Source: Moringa oleifera (taxonomy: Eukaryota > Streptophyta > Magnoliopsida > Brassicales > Moringaceae). From it: DNA of 64,000 nucleotides. The notes below the pieces were generated by a model. That model made no database searches. It was given only the letters and a program-made list of their open reading frames with translations, and had not been told where the DNA came from. Made by a program: the position numbers and the translations under genes. The stretch spans positions 2,148,501-2,212,500 of the forward strand of contig JAJFZO010000896.1 in assembly GCA_021397835.1 (NCBI GenBank), read 5' to 3'. Shown here piece after piece: positions 1-11,229 of this stretch; within the stretch, counting starts at the first letter, position 1, and each line of letters begins with the position of its first letter.

Positions 1-3000
1 ATAGTTGAAAATAATTTATTATAATAATGAAATTTTTTATGAAAATGTTTTATAAAAATTTTATTCAAAATAATGTGAATTAGTTATTGCTTCAATCACA
101 TTATTTTGAAATTCATTGCCATGGTCAATTTCTAGATCTAAATGAATCAACTTAAAAGTAAGTTTATTATAATTATGATCAATTAGAATCGGACAGAATC
201 ATAATCCACATCGATCTTTTCAATGAAAATAGATCATCTAGAACAATATGAACAAGCTATTGCATCAATCATATTATTCTAAAATTCGTTTTTTAAAAGG
301 AAAAATGAGTAGTGCATGACAATAATGATTGTAACAAGAAAAAGAAATATGACTTTATTCAAAGTTAATAATATACTTCAACATTACTAATACACATAAA
401 TTATTTTTAAGGCCATAATTGTTTCAGAATGAATTACAAACGGATAATGTCAAGATAGCATTATACTAGCCCTAAATATAATGTCTTACTTTTGGAATGC
501 TCCTAGATCAAGAGGTGGAGTTTCCTTCCTTATATCTCCTTTTTTTTCTTAGATAAAGCGATTTCAACTTTTAACAATTGTAACTTCAAATGAATTTATG
601 AAGCTATTATCAACATTAAAGTAAAATGTTACCATCTACAAAATATAACTATGGTTAATTATCAAAAATTTAAAGTATCACAAAAAGTTTAAAGAGAAAT
701 ATGCTATATAATTTTACAATTATTTCCACTAATCAATTAATCTTAATTGTATTGAAAAAAAAAAAACTATCTACTTGGTCTAATATTGAAAAGAAAGCTA
801 TTCTGCAACTTTCTAAGCTAATTATTACATCTAAACTAATTATTACAAGAATTAAAACAGGAAACGAATAAAAATACTTACAAAAATGCATACCTTAATC
901 AAAGCTTTCTCCTCCTTAGGTTTGCTCCAAAGAAAGTTTAAGTAAAAAAGACACTTATTAGCTCTTATTTTCAAATTTGCTCCCAAAATATTGGTATACA
1001 AAAATAGAGCTTAAGAAATCATCACAAGAAGGTTTTCTTAATTTTTATTGGTGAAGGAGACAAAATTTGGTACCTTTGTTTATAAGAGCTTGGAAGGTGC
1101 AAGTCTTGGTAGCTAAGTAATGTGGCAAAAATAACTACATATAAGACTTTGACTTTCTATTTAACCAATATAGAACTTTAACTCAATACAAGGTCTACTA
1201 GAGAGGGATATGCTCAAGAAATTTGGTACGGATGTGCTCTAAATCTTAACTCACTCTCAACATGAATAACTCTTTTTTTTTCCTTTCCAACACCATTAAA
1301 ATCACCTTATTCAGATCACAAATGAGGAAGTTATACTTGAAATAGCATAAATAGTGCAGTTGCATACTCTATCTTATCATGTAACTTCTACTTTGATTTT
1401 TCAATCTGATGCTGTGTAAACATTTGAAGACTTAAATCTTTTAAGTTGTAAATCTATCTTTCAAATCTAAAATTCCTCTTGAATCACTTCATTTGGAGGT
1501 TAGACAAAGAAGTTGTGCTTAATGTACAATAGTCGTGCAGTTAGTCACTTTATTTTAGTATCACATAGCTTTGACCTTATCTTTTGATCAAATATGGATT
1601 ACATCTCCAAATGCATAAAACTTCAAAGTTGTAATCTATAACATCTTGAATCTCTTTAATTGGATCTCAAATGAAGAGGTTATGCTCTAAATACAATAGC
1701 TACATTAAAAAAGAAAAAGGCCTCATCATGCTTAAGAAGTGAAATTCAAATCAAATTGTATTCAGAAGGAGCCAATTGGATAAGATTAGACTTGACTCAA
1801 GTCTAATTGGATAGGATCACACTTGATTAAGGTTCAATTAGATAAGCTTAATTTCTTGTTTCCTCCCTTTTCTTATTTTTTTTATTTTTTCTTTTCTTTA
1901 ATTTATTTTTAAGCCAAACAAACCTCAACTTGTATCCTACATGACTTACCCATCATTCTGACCATTTTCTCTCAAGACTACTTATTCCAATCCCTTGACT
2001 TTTTGATAAGGATAAAACTAGGTGCCTACATGGTTAAAACCTTATGTCATTTAACCAAGTATCTTATTGTCTCATTTATTAATTTATGTTTTTAACATGA
2101 TTAAAAGCTCTTGACAACTCTTTTTTAGCTCATTATTATTTCAAATTATATAATTTTGATTTGGGCTTCATAGGCAAAAGAGGTAACGTTTTCATGGAGG
2201 CTACAAATTGCTAAGGAGAAAAAACTAATAATTACAGTAAGTAATAAAATATCATAAACTTTAATGATGCACACAATCACACTTCAAAATTTAAAACTAC
2301 GATAAGAATGTAAGAAAATAGAGTAAACATATAAATAATGATTAGTGAACAAGGTATGAAAGACATATGTGTCTAAAACAATAACTTTTCTGTTTTGTAT
2401 TTAAAGTTTTTTAAATTTTTGTTCTTTTTTTAATAATGGAAGTTATGAACAAAACTTTTAACTTGATTAGTAAGATAAGTTCCTAATTTAATGAAAAAAA
2501 AAAAACAGTACCAAAAAAAGACTTTGGTAAGTAATTTCACAGTCAAGGGAAAATGCAGAAGCCAACTTACTTTAATGATGTCAAAAACTAGCTTAATATG
2601 TTGCTTGATTTGGTCCACTCATAGTATTGATGTTGCTCAAACTCTAATGAGAGAAATAAATAGTTAATATGAAAATTAATCAAAATTACTTGGCTTTGAA
2701 TTTTTTGATGCATAAGATTAACACACCAAAAGACTTTTTTCACGCTCTTCGCTTTTTTTAACAATTAAGGTTAATCAAAGTTGAGGTTAGATACCAAATT
2801 GGAAGGTGAAAAAAGAATTAGTGATTTAAAAATATTTAAAAAATGAGAAAAAATAACAAAGTAAAGCTTAAGTCATGACAAATAGAGATCTCAAATATAA
2901 AAATATTAAATTTTTGAAAAAGTTTATCTTAATCTTTAGTGCTTTAATATTGCAACAACTAATACCAATAAAAATAAAAAATCTAAAATTTAATAAAAAA

Positions 3001-3134
3001 TCTATTATGAAATTAAAATTCTAAAATTTTCATAAGAATTGAATTAAAAATAAAAAAATGTAAATCTTAAAACAAATTTCATATCAAAAATAATATCTAA
3101 CTTATTAAGGTGGGATAAAAATATTAATTTTTAA
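1..3134. other. AT-rich intergenic DNA, no gene recognised
   Basis: No open reading frame here has recognisable protein motifs. The stretch is AT-rich with many homopolymer runs. A ~30-bp motif (attgc-tcaatca-attatt-t-aaattc) occurs at 86-115 and again at 259-288, 173 bp apart. Between about 1190 and 1700 several loosely similar sentences recur (for example aatgaggaagttat, aatgaagaggttat), which suggests very old tandem repeats. It is probably decayed transposon DNA, but no family can be assigned. Confidence 0.5.
1785..1807. repeat. Perfect 23-bp palindrome
   Basis: Two 11-base arms (A-TTAGACTTGA and TCAAGTCTAA-T) surround a single central C. Related words (ccaattggataagatt, ctaattggataggatc, caattagataagctt) follow one another from 1772 to 1850, so the palindrome may have arisen from overlapping short tandem repeats. 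No function is evident. Confidence 0.6.
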
Positions 3135-3274
3135 TACTGCAAGAAAACAAAATAATTAACATTTAATTCTTCACTATTGTCAAAAAACTGTCAAGAAATA
3201 ATCAATTTCTTCACGGTTCTTCCAAGAATAGTGAAGAAAATTAATAAAGTAAAATGGTCATGTCTCGTGCCCTG

Positions 3275-3390
3275 CATGGCATGTGGACTTAGACCCATGA
3301 AGAAAGAGTTGAGGCCACATGTTGTGCTCCAACATGGCAAGTGGTTTTGGACCCGTGAAGAAAGAGTTGAGGCCACATGTCGAACATACA
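3275..3390 (+). repeat. 58-bp tandem duplication
   Basis: Two copies at 3275-3332 and 3333-3390 share the core acccRtgaagaaagagttg and the following aggccacatgt. A third shorter echo (catggcccatgaagaaat) lies near 3433. The repeated tgaagaa words resemble the flanking subterminal motifs, so these may be binding-site repeats of the CACTA-like remnant. Confidence 0.75.
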
Positions 3391-4009
3391 CGAGACACGT
3401 AGCATAATTATTATGTTTATTGACGGTTCTAACATGGCCCATGAAGAAATACTAACCCTAAACACTAGTATCATTTTCCCTCTTCTCTTTTCCTCTTTTC
3501 TTTTGTCTCCAACATCGACAACTTTTTCTCTATATATCTTCCAAAACTCTCTTCTAAAGCTATCAATTGTATCCTCCACTGTTGTTATTTGAAGTTAGGA
3601 AACATTTTAGTCATCTTCTATTTACTTTGGATAAGGTTTTTCTTTTTTCTTTTTACAAAATATTTATATTATACGAAAATTATCCTCTTTGTTGAAAATT
3701 TCAATTTTTTTGATAGTTTTTGTTTATTTATAATCTATATTTATTTAGATAAAGTTAGTTTTATGTATGATTTAGTTAGCTATTTGATTAATTATTATTT
3801 AAATATATTTTTAAAATCCAAATGGTATATATTATTGGGCTTTTTTTATTATTGGTTTTTTTTGGAGAAGATATAGATTACTGACCCCAATTTGAAGAAT
3901 CAATGTTGCGGTATGCATGACATTTTGATAAATTTATTTACTCAATTTTTTGCCTTTAATGTAGATTAGTATTGTATTTGTGTAATTTTAATTTTAAAAT
4001 AAATAGTTA

Positions 4010-4760
4010 GATAATTAGATAGATTTTAGACTTAGATTTAAATTAGACAAATGCACTTGTTTTTAATTTATATTATATTTAAATTAATATGGTATTTCTT
4101 TAATTTTAGATTTAAATTAGATAAGTGGTAATTAGATAATTTGATAACTAGATAATTAGACATATAGATTTTAGATTTAGAATTAAATTAGATAAATGCA
4201 CTTGATTTTAATTTATATTATATTTAAATTAATATGATATTTCTTTAATTTTATATTTAGATCAGATAAGTGGATAATTAGATAATTTGATAACTAGATA
4301 ATCAGATAAATTTTAGATTCAAATTTAAATTAGATATTAAATGTTGCTGCTTTTAATTTGTATTTTTTTTGTGAATTAATATTGTATTTTTGTAATTTTA
4401 GATTTAAATTAGATAAATGGATAATTAGATTGTTAGATAATTAGATAATTCAATAGATTTTAAATTTAAATTGAATTTCAATAAATGTACTTGTTTTTCA
4501 TTTATATTATATTTAAATTAATATTATATTTGTGTAATTTTGTATTTAAATTAAAAGTGGATAATTAGATAATTAAATTATGAGATAATTTGATAATTAG
4601 ATAGATTTTAGATTTAGATTTAAATTAAATAATTGTTCATACTTGCTTTTAATTTATATTAAGTTTGAATTTAATATTATATTTATTTAATTTTAGATTT
4701 AAATTAAATAATTTGATAATTAGATAGATTTTAGATTTAGATTTAAATTAGAGAATTTAA
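4010..4760. repeat. AT-rich tandem repeat, ~145-bp unit, about 5 copies
   Basis: A unit containing ttagatttaaattagataa, then a cacttg-like word, then tttaatttatattatattta recurs. The cacttg-like word lies near 4054, 4199, 4346, 4488 and 4640, spacings of 142-150 bp. Copies are diverged. It lies downstream of a CT-rich leader, the position of a 5' intron in the CACTA element at 31696-40669, where a different AT-rich sequence repeats with the same period. Confidence 0.7.
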
Positions 4761-5124
4761 TGGTTTAATTGTGTAAAGTTAAGGAAGAGATTATAATGAT
4801 GCATTTAGTTTTCATATGACATATTTAATTGTTTGTGTATCAATTAGAATAAATGGTTAGTGTATGGGGGCAACACTTTGAAACAAGATAATAACATTTT
4901 CAATCATAGAGACCATTCAAAGCTTATAAATAAATTTTTTATTATAATATGCACATATAACATGTTGATTAAAATAAATTGTCCATTTATGATCTTTCAA
5001 TTATTCAGTTTGGATAGTTTGAAAATATAATATTTATGTATTGTACATAGAGTATAAATCATGATTTATTTTATTTGATAATAAATTTGGCACAACATGT
5101 TATTTGTCTTTCGGGTACATACTA

Positions 5125-5154
<30 letters not shown>

Positions 5155-5158
<4 letters not shown>

Positions 5159-5437
5159 TGTGTTAATGGAATAGATAGGTTTATTATGGAATGGATAGGT
5201 TTAGTAATATATGTTAGTTTATAAATTTGGTAATCTGAGAAAGATTTGACAAACATGTATATTTTGGTTTATATATATATATATTAGAGTATTGGTTGTT
5301 TATGAATTATATTGGAGGGTTGGTGCATTGATTTGTTTATTGAATCATTAGAGTATTGAATTGTTGACGAAATTATTGACGTGTTGGTTTATATACATGT
5401 TTACGTGATGGCTAATTTGTTAGTTCATATATATATT
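5155..5437. repeat. Diverged copy A of a flanking repeat, with (TA)n tracts
   Basis: Words such as tgttaatggaatagataggt, ttatggaatgg, ataggtttagtaat and gtatattttggtttata recur in the same order at 13219-13680, on the far side of the CACTA element 5510-13214. Microsatellite TA runs lie at about 5128-5155, 5270-5282 and 5483-5506. A TIR-like terminus (CACTAAAAGAAAATCTA) starts at 5438, 72 bp before the true element end, as a local duplication of flank plus terminus. Confidence 0.6.
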
Positions 5438-6245
5438 CACTAAAAGAAAATCTAAAAATAACGATGGTTAATTTGTTGGTTTATATATATATATATATAT
5501 ATATATGTTCATTATAAGAAAATCTAGTACAATTGGGGCGCAGCCTCGCTTTTTTGTTCATAACGAAAGAGAGATAGAATGGAGTTCTTTACGAAGTTTG
5601 AGTCAAAAAATAAAAAAGAGTTTCTCTATGGCCTCATTGTTTTAAAACTCCTATCCATTCCTATTAAGCTTGATCCCGCCCTTAGACTCGTCACGCTATT
5701 CGACTGAACTCGTTGGCTCCGCGCTCTATTCGATCGAAACTCGATTTGAGAACATGTAATTGGCCTCATAGACTCTTCCTTTAGGGCTCAATTCCTTATT
5801 TTTTTGATACTCGGAATAAAGGCATTAGATCGGGGGGCTGGCTTTTCGATTTTTGCAGATCCAGGTACAGGTCAGGACCCTTGCCTTATCCGTTAGTGAT
5901 CTAAAGCCTTCGGCTCGGGGGGACCAAAAAACACCTTTCGTTTTGCCCTTTTTGTCGGCCCTTGCTGTCTTCCTTAATAAACCCTCAAGCCTCCTTTACG
6001 CTACCTTCCTCATAGAAGCCGCTCTTCCTTAGTCTCTGAAAGCCCTCCTTTCCTAGGCCTAGCCCTCTTTCTCAACTGGAGTCTTAAGCTTGGGGGTCGA
6101 AAATCGCGTACATCATCTGAAAAAAGAACATTGTCAATGCGTCGATGGGAAGATCACATCGTACTTTCGAAGCTATCCTTTTTTTCTCTTTATCCTTGTT
6201 AACGAGAACCTGTGAGACGGGTAGTATCCAAGAGTAACCCAAACT

Positions 6246-6389
6246 TCATTGGTTCACCCCAACATTCCCCACTTGTTCGACTGTTGTTGAGTAGTTTTTG
6301 GATATCAAATGGACCTCTCCAGAAGGTAATTTTAATGTGGCCAATTTCCCCTTTTTTGCAATCAATTTTGCTACAGCACCTGCTGCTCT
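6246..6389 (-). pseudogene. rpl2: Plastid-type ribosomal protein L2 fragment
   Basis: The minus strand reads about 47 codons of the conserved middle of bacterial/plastid-type L2. It opens with [12 protein letters not shown], continues with [19 protein letters not shown] and ends QVGNVGVNQ. After that a stop codon occurs where the family has Lys, a few residues (SLG) still match, and the similarity ends. The whole protein is about 270 residues, so this is a short internal piece with no start. It sits within organelle-type DNA and cannot be functional. A mitochondrial-type L2 gene is less likely, since the residues match the plastid form closely. Confidence 0.8.
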
Positions 6390-6977
6390 AAGGTCGAGAT
6401 ATCCCTACCCTCCGAACCGGACGTGAGGGTCTCCCATCATCCGGCTCTTTACAAGGGAATCTCCACTCACTGCTTCCCCTAATATCCTCCTTTCTCATAA
6501 TAGACGGCTAAGAAAAAGAAGAAGGTCAATAGTCTCTACCATTGCAGGTCCTTCTCTTCCTTTTGCACCCCGTCGTTGGTAGGGACCTAGAGAGCTGCCT
6601 TCGCTTTTGGTGTTCCTTCGTAAATCTTTGGATTGCACCCTTACACACGAAATTCCACTCTCCCTAAAAATCTGTTTTTCAATAAAGAACCCCTTTCTGA
6701 CATAAAATTGAAATTCTTTTTTTTTCCTTCCTTATCAGACCTTATGGAGCGAGGCTTTTTAAAATAAAAAAATAAAAAAAGGGCGAGAACAAAGCCCTTG
6801 GATTTGAAAGTTTAGCCCTACCCTATAGTGGGGTATCTTTTCCCTCCTTTCAACAACATAAAGGAAGGGAAGATTCGCAAGAACAAGTTTTTATTCAACC
6901 TCTTTCAACTTTAGGCTTCTTTTCTCCTAGGAATCCCTTCTTAGAACCTATTGAGGGGAGCCTCGGCCCGGGAAGGG

Positions 6978-7185
6978 GAGAGTGGCCTAGTGGTCAAAAG
7001 CGGACATTCCCTATGCTGCGGTCCCTCTAGTCATTCCCGAATTAAGTTAGGGAACATCCGAGTGATTGCCTTCGTGAATCTTTTCTTCTCTTCTTTCTCT
7101 TTCTCGAGAAGGAAAAAGAAATAGGGTCTTATGGGGGGAAGGGGAACATTCAGGCGCTGTAGGTTCGAGCCCTACTAAAGCCCAC
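6978..7185 (+). pseudogene. tRNA-Tyr-like remnant, split
   Basis: Bases 6978-7012 (gagagtggcctagtggtcaa, then aagcgga) match the acceptor and D-arm region of organelle tRNA-Tyr. About 150 bp downstream, near 7158-7176, gtaggttcgagccctac forms a perfect T-arm. The anticodon arm between them is not recognisable, and the spacing is far too long for an intact tRNA. It may be a broken or chimaeric mitochondrial tRNA pseudogene. Confidence 0.35.
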
Positions 7186-7539
7186 CACCCCTTCTCTTCA
7201 CCCAATAGAAGGCAGTCAAAGTCCCTGCCACCCTGTAGATCTCAATCTAGTGATGGCACCTGGAACTAAGTCACTCACAGTAGTTACTGCTCTTGCTCGT
7301 CTTACCAGCCCCTTCGCTACCGCTTTTTGGGACAACTCGATAGATATGTTTTATGAAGATAGCTTGTTCGGACTGGTTACTGACTCGATCGCTCTCCCTT
7401 TCTCAGATACCTTAACAAATGTAATTAATCGCTAAATAATGACAGATTGATAAAGTTTTCATCGCTAAATTATTTTTAACAATTTATATTTTTTTATTTT
7501 GAAACATTAATGACAAATCTCAATGTTGATTGTTAGGTA

Positions 7540-7795
7540 ATCACCAACATGCAGTTGATGTTGGGGCTAATGGCTGCCTAGCGATTGAAGCTGTGCTAAG
7601 TGTTATGCAGTTATGGCTGCTAGCACTGTTCAGGGATGCCTAGGAACCTAGTAACCACCCAAGGGCGATCGCTAGGTAGCCAAGGTATGACAATCAAGGA
7701 ATGGCTGCCTAGCGATTACCCTAATGGTAGTTGTTAGGCAAACCTAGTAGCCTAATGATCACCCTGGGGGCAACTAAATATTATGCCAAGGAAGG
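7540..7795. repeat. GC-rich degenerate repeat block of CACTA 1
   Basis: Variants of the words ggctgcctagcgatt, gatcgctaggtagcc and cctagtaaccaccc recur every 30-70 bp. The same vocabulary (ctagtgatgg, gggagcccagcg, gctagtgaccg) fills 39600-40400 in the related CACTA on the minus strand. It sits between the terminus and the transposase gene in both elements, so it is a family feature, probably leader or regulatory sequence. Confidence 0.6.
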
Positions 7796-7810
7796 ATCCA
7801 CCACTATACG

Positions 7811-10800
7811 CAAATATGCTAATGCATATCAAATAATGGTAATAGATGCGATAAATCTAAAATTTAATCTAGAACATATGGAGAAATCTCCTAATCTAGA
7901 TGCATAGTATTTTTATGACATGTTGAATGCTCCTAACAACAATTATGAGATGCGTGTTAAAATCATTCAGAATTGTTTGCTATTGCTAGAATGTTGAGCA
8001 TAAAGTTAGAATATCATATTTTTGAAAGATACTATGATGACATTTACCAATTAATGAAAGAGATGATAATGGTTGATAATCTCATGACCTAGAATTTTGA
8101 CAATACAAAGAAATGCTTGCAATATATAAGGTTACTGGTTGAAAAAAATTCACTTTTGTGATAATGGGTGCATGATATACTAGGGCAAGAACAGTGGGCT
8201 AGGTTATTGTAAGTTTTACGATCATTTACAGTATAAAAGATGAAGATGAAGATGAAGATCTAATAAACAAAAAATACTCACTCTATACAAGAAGATGTAT
8301 TATTTTACTCTCGGTTCACATTTACAAAGACTATATGCATTGAAAGCCACGCCAAAAATATGAGATGGCAAGTAAAACACGAGATTAAAGATGGTATTAT
8401 GCGTCATTACTTTGACTCTTCCACTTTGTTACATTTTAATCAATCTCATCCATCTTTTGCTATTGAATGTAAGAACATCAAAACAAGTTTGAGCATTGGT
8501 AAATTTCAACCATTTAGTCTATTAGGACAACAATATTCTTCATGGCTAGTAATAATCACACCATATAACTTATCCCTTTGGATGTGCATAAAAAAGTACA
8601 TGTTCCTAACTGTGATTATTCCTATACCAAAAATTCGAAAGATAAGTTAGATTTCTACTTATAACCTTTGATAGTAGAGTTACAAATATTATGGGAGTTC
8701 GGATGCCCACATATGATGTTTGTGAACAAAATTTTATCACAAAACTTGCTTTGATGTAGACCGTGACTGACTTCCTTGCCTATTCAATGTTATTTAGGTG
8801 AAAGACATTAGGAAGATTGGCTTATCCTTATCGTAGAGAAGATTCAAATATATTTACCCTTCTCAACAAATGTAAGTAGTCTTGGTTTGGTAACTATCGC
8901 AAGTTCTTACCAAAATATCATCTATTTCAAAGAAACAAAATTGCATTCAATAAGAATAAAATATTAAAAAGAGTAGCTTGTCCTATTAAATATGGGTATG
9001 AATCGTTGCATGATGCAGATCAATTATAACTAAGAAAGTTTACAAAAGTCCGATATGATTAGATAAATGATCCTATTTGCAAGATATGTAGTTGGAGGAA
9101 ATAAACCATATTTTGGGATCTACCTTATTGGTGCACCAACTCAATATGATACAATCTCAATGTCATACACATAGAGAAAAATGTGTTAGATAACATGTTC
9201 AACATAATCATGAATGTGAACAAAAAAAGATAAAGGATAATATAAAGTGGAGAAAAGACTAGAAGGTATTTTACAACTAACCTTAGTTAGTAAGGAATGC
9301 GACAACTGAAAAATACCTTAAAGTTTGTCACACCCTTGACAAAGCAAGTAGAGAAGTATTGTATGAGTGGGTGAAGAATCTAAGATTTCCTTATGGATAT
9401 GCATCAAAGATGGTGTGTGGACATGAGGAAACATAAATTGTTCGAAATGAAAAGTTATAATTGTAATGTTTTCATGTAGTGATTACTGCCCATCACATTC
9501 GTGAGCTATTGCCCACTAACATATGACAAGCACTAACAGATTTTATCATTTTTTTCAAAGAACTAACATCAATTACTATTCAGGTTAAAGATATAAGAAG
9601 ACTTTAGAATGAGATCTTTATAATTCTATGCAAACTTAAGTGTATATTTCCTTCACATTTTTTTTGATTCTATGAAACATCTTTTGGTGCACTTGGTCTA
9701 TGAAACAAAGATAGTTGGTCTAATACAGTATCGATGGACGTATTCATTTGAAAGGTGGTAATCATAATTTCATGTAATTTATTTGTGATTTCAATCACTT
9801 AGTTATTTGATCATTCTCTATTTTCATTGTAGGTAATTACGAAAGTTGAAAAACAATGTTAACAATAAAGCAAAAATGGAAGGCTTGATATGCAATGCAT
9901 ATTTGGTTGAAGAACCATCATTATTTTGCTCATACTACTTCGTTCCACATGTCAAAACATGATATTAAAAAGTTGCCACAGAATAACACTGGTGATTATA
10001 AGTTGGAAAATCATGAAGAAAATCTCTCAAACTTTGAACATTTCAATTAGGCATTTTAGAAAAAAAAAATAAAGATATTTGATAGAGGATCAATATGAAG
10101 CCACTCGTACATATGTTTTCTTAAACTGTCCTAAGGTGTAACTTTTCACAGAGTATATATTTAATGACTTAATCATAACAATTTACTTAACCATTAGCAC
10201 ACAAAAATCTTCTTTAACAATGATTATCTTTTTACAACTAATGTTTTCTAGGATTTATATTTTCAATTACACAAACATCATCCGTGCATAATTGATCATG
10301 AGGTTAACACTTATTTAGAGCTTTATTTTTCAAGTTTGTTTAATCTATATGTGCATACTTGTAATATAACTCTTGTTGGTTAAATTGTTTTTGGAAAATA
10401 TAGCTAAATGACCCATTTTTAATATTTACAAGTATGAACATTGAACTCTGTTAATAATAACTTCATCAAGAATGTTGCAAAAGGCAAGTTATGGTCTAAG
10501 AAGTCATACCAAGATACTATGTTTATTAGTATAAATTTCACACTGAAAAATACAATTCAAATAAAGCTATAAGGAACAATGGAGTCTGCATTAAAAGGTC
10601 CAACCGTAATGCAAATGAAAGTGACATTTAGTACATTGATGGATGTGTTATAATTAGAGTACTCTACATTACCAATCAAGAGAACCATTTTGTTTAAGTG
10701 TGAATTATTTGATCCTACATCCAATGTGGACATAAAATTATATAAATCATATAATCTATTGGATATCAATAACATAAAAAGATTAAATAAGTATGAGTCA

Positions 10801-11145
10801 TCTTTTCTAACTTTATAGGCAGCTCAAGTTTATTATGTTCCTTATTTAAGCTTAAGGTGTGATAAGCATGATTTGTGGGCTGTTTGTAAAATAAAGGTCA
10901 GGTTTGTCATCGAACTTTCAGACTTTAGTTTCACTTCTAGAATAACTTAAGATGCTTCTTTTCAAGACGATGAAAGAGATATCCATCAAATTGAGAATGA
11001 TATGGACAATCATCCTATTTCCTTGAATGATCTAAGTGGGACATTAATATATATTGATGATGAAGAAGAAGACATGTCAAATGAGCCAAATTTTAAAAGT
11101 TATTTTATTAAGAAAGTGAAAGATAAGGAGGAAGAGGAACTCTGA
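7811..11145 (+). pseudogene. CACTA TNP2-type transposase, decayed (TNP2, DUF4218, DUF4216)
   Basis: Spread over three frames with many stops, the domains occur in order. The N-terminal TNP2 part (YANAYQIMVIDA, then YDMLNAPNN) is near 7811-7965. The core has LQRLYALKA near 8322, YSSWLVIITPYNLSLWMCIKK near 8530-8595, and a Cys/Tyr segment near 8817. DUF4218 at about 9400-9760 shows AHHIRELLPT and YRWTYSFERW. DUF4216 at about 10560-10890 shows VLYITNQE and QVYYVP-like sequence. An acidic tail (about 10970-11145) ends at a TGA. The same order occurs on the minus strand at 34050-37450. It would encode the main DDE-type transposase of CACTA elements, acting in the nucleus on the terminal repeats. 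Confidence 0.8.
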
Positions 11146-11229
11146 AGATGTTAACTAGTTTTTTTTTTAATTTCTTATTTTAATTATTTAATTTATTATT
11201 TTAAATAATTCATTTTGTGTATCTAGCAT

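Larger units (their letters stand above)
3135..5430 (+). mobile_element. Possible 5' remnant of an old CACTA-like element
   Basis: The left edge reads TACTGCAAGAAAAC, close to a CACTA terminal repeat of the CACTGCAAGAAAA type. It is followed by short inverted repeats such as ttcttcactatt (3167-3178) and aatagtgaagaa (3227-3238), and by cttcacggttcttc. Then come a 58-bp duplication, an AACCCTAA motif, a CT-rich leader (about 3478-3520) and an AT-rich tandem array. The order terminus, subterminal repeats, leader, AT-rich 145-bp repeats matches the 5' side of the CACTA at 31696-40669. No transposase coding or matching right end was found, so this is an inference from architecture only. Confidence 0.35.
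5528..7425. other. Organelle-derived DNA insert (probable NUMT) inside CACTA 1
   Basis: GC content jumps relative to both flanks and the AT-rich homopolymer texture stops. The segment has the look of plant mitochondrial spacer DNA: long non-repetitive mixed sequence, a group II-intron-like stretch (taccctccgaaccggacgtg near 6407), a tRNA-like remnant, and a plastid-type rpl2 fragment on the minus strand. Plant mitochondrial genomes commonly carry plastid fragments, so mitochondrion-to-nucleus transfer fits best. A direct plastid origin is less likely because rpl2's normal plastid neighbours are not seen. Left edge is 18 bp inside the CACTA terminus; right edge is near aacaaatgtaattaat. Confidence 0.7.

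Noticed and set aside
3177..3592. Overlapping ORFs on both strands of 71-96 codons
   Set aside because: They arise from the 58-bp duplication and CT-rich leader, lack family motifs, and overlap each other in opposite frames.
3589..3876. 95-codon hydrophobic ORF
   Set aside because: It is all Phe/Leu/Tyr/Ile from T-rich DNA, as expected by chance. No start context or homology cue.
5438..5455. Left terminus of CACTA 1 at 5438 (CACTAAAAGAAAATCTA)
   Set aside because: The three preceding bases are ATT, which do not match GTT after the right end. The terminus at 5510 gives a matching GTT duplication.
7250..7435. 61-codon ORF at the right edge of the organelle insert
   Set aside because: It looks coding in composition, but I recognise no mitochondrial protein and it crosses the insert boundary into CACTA sequence.
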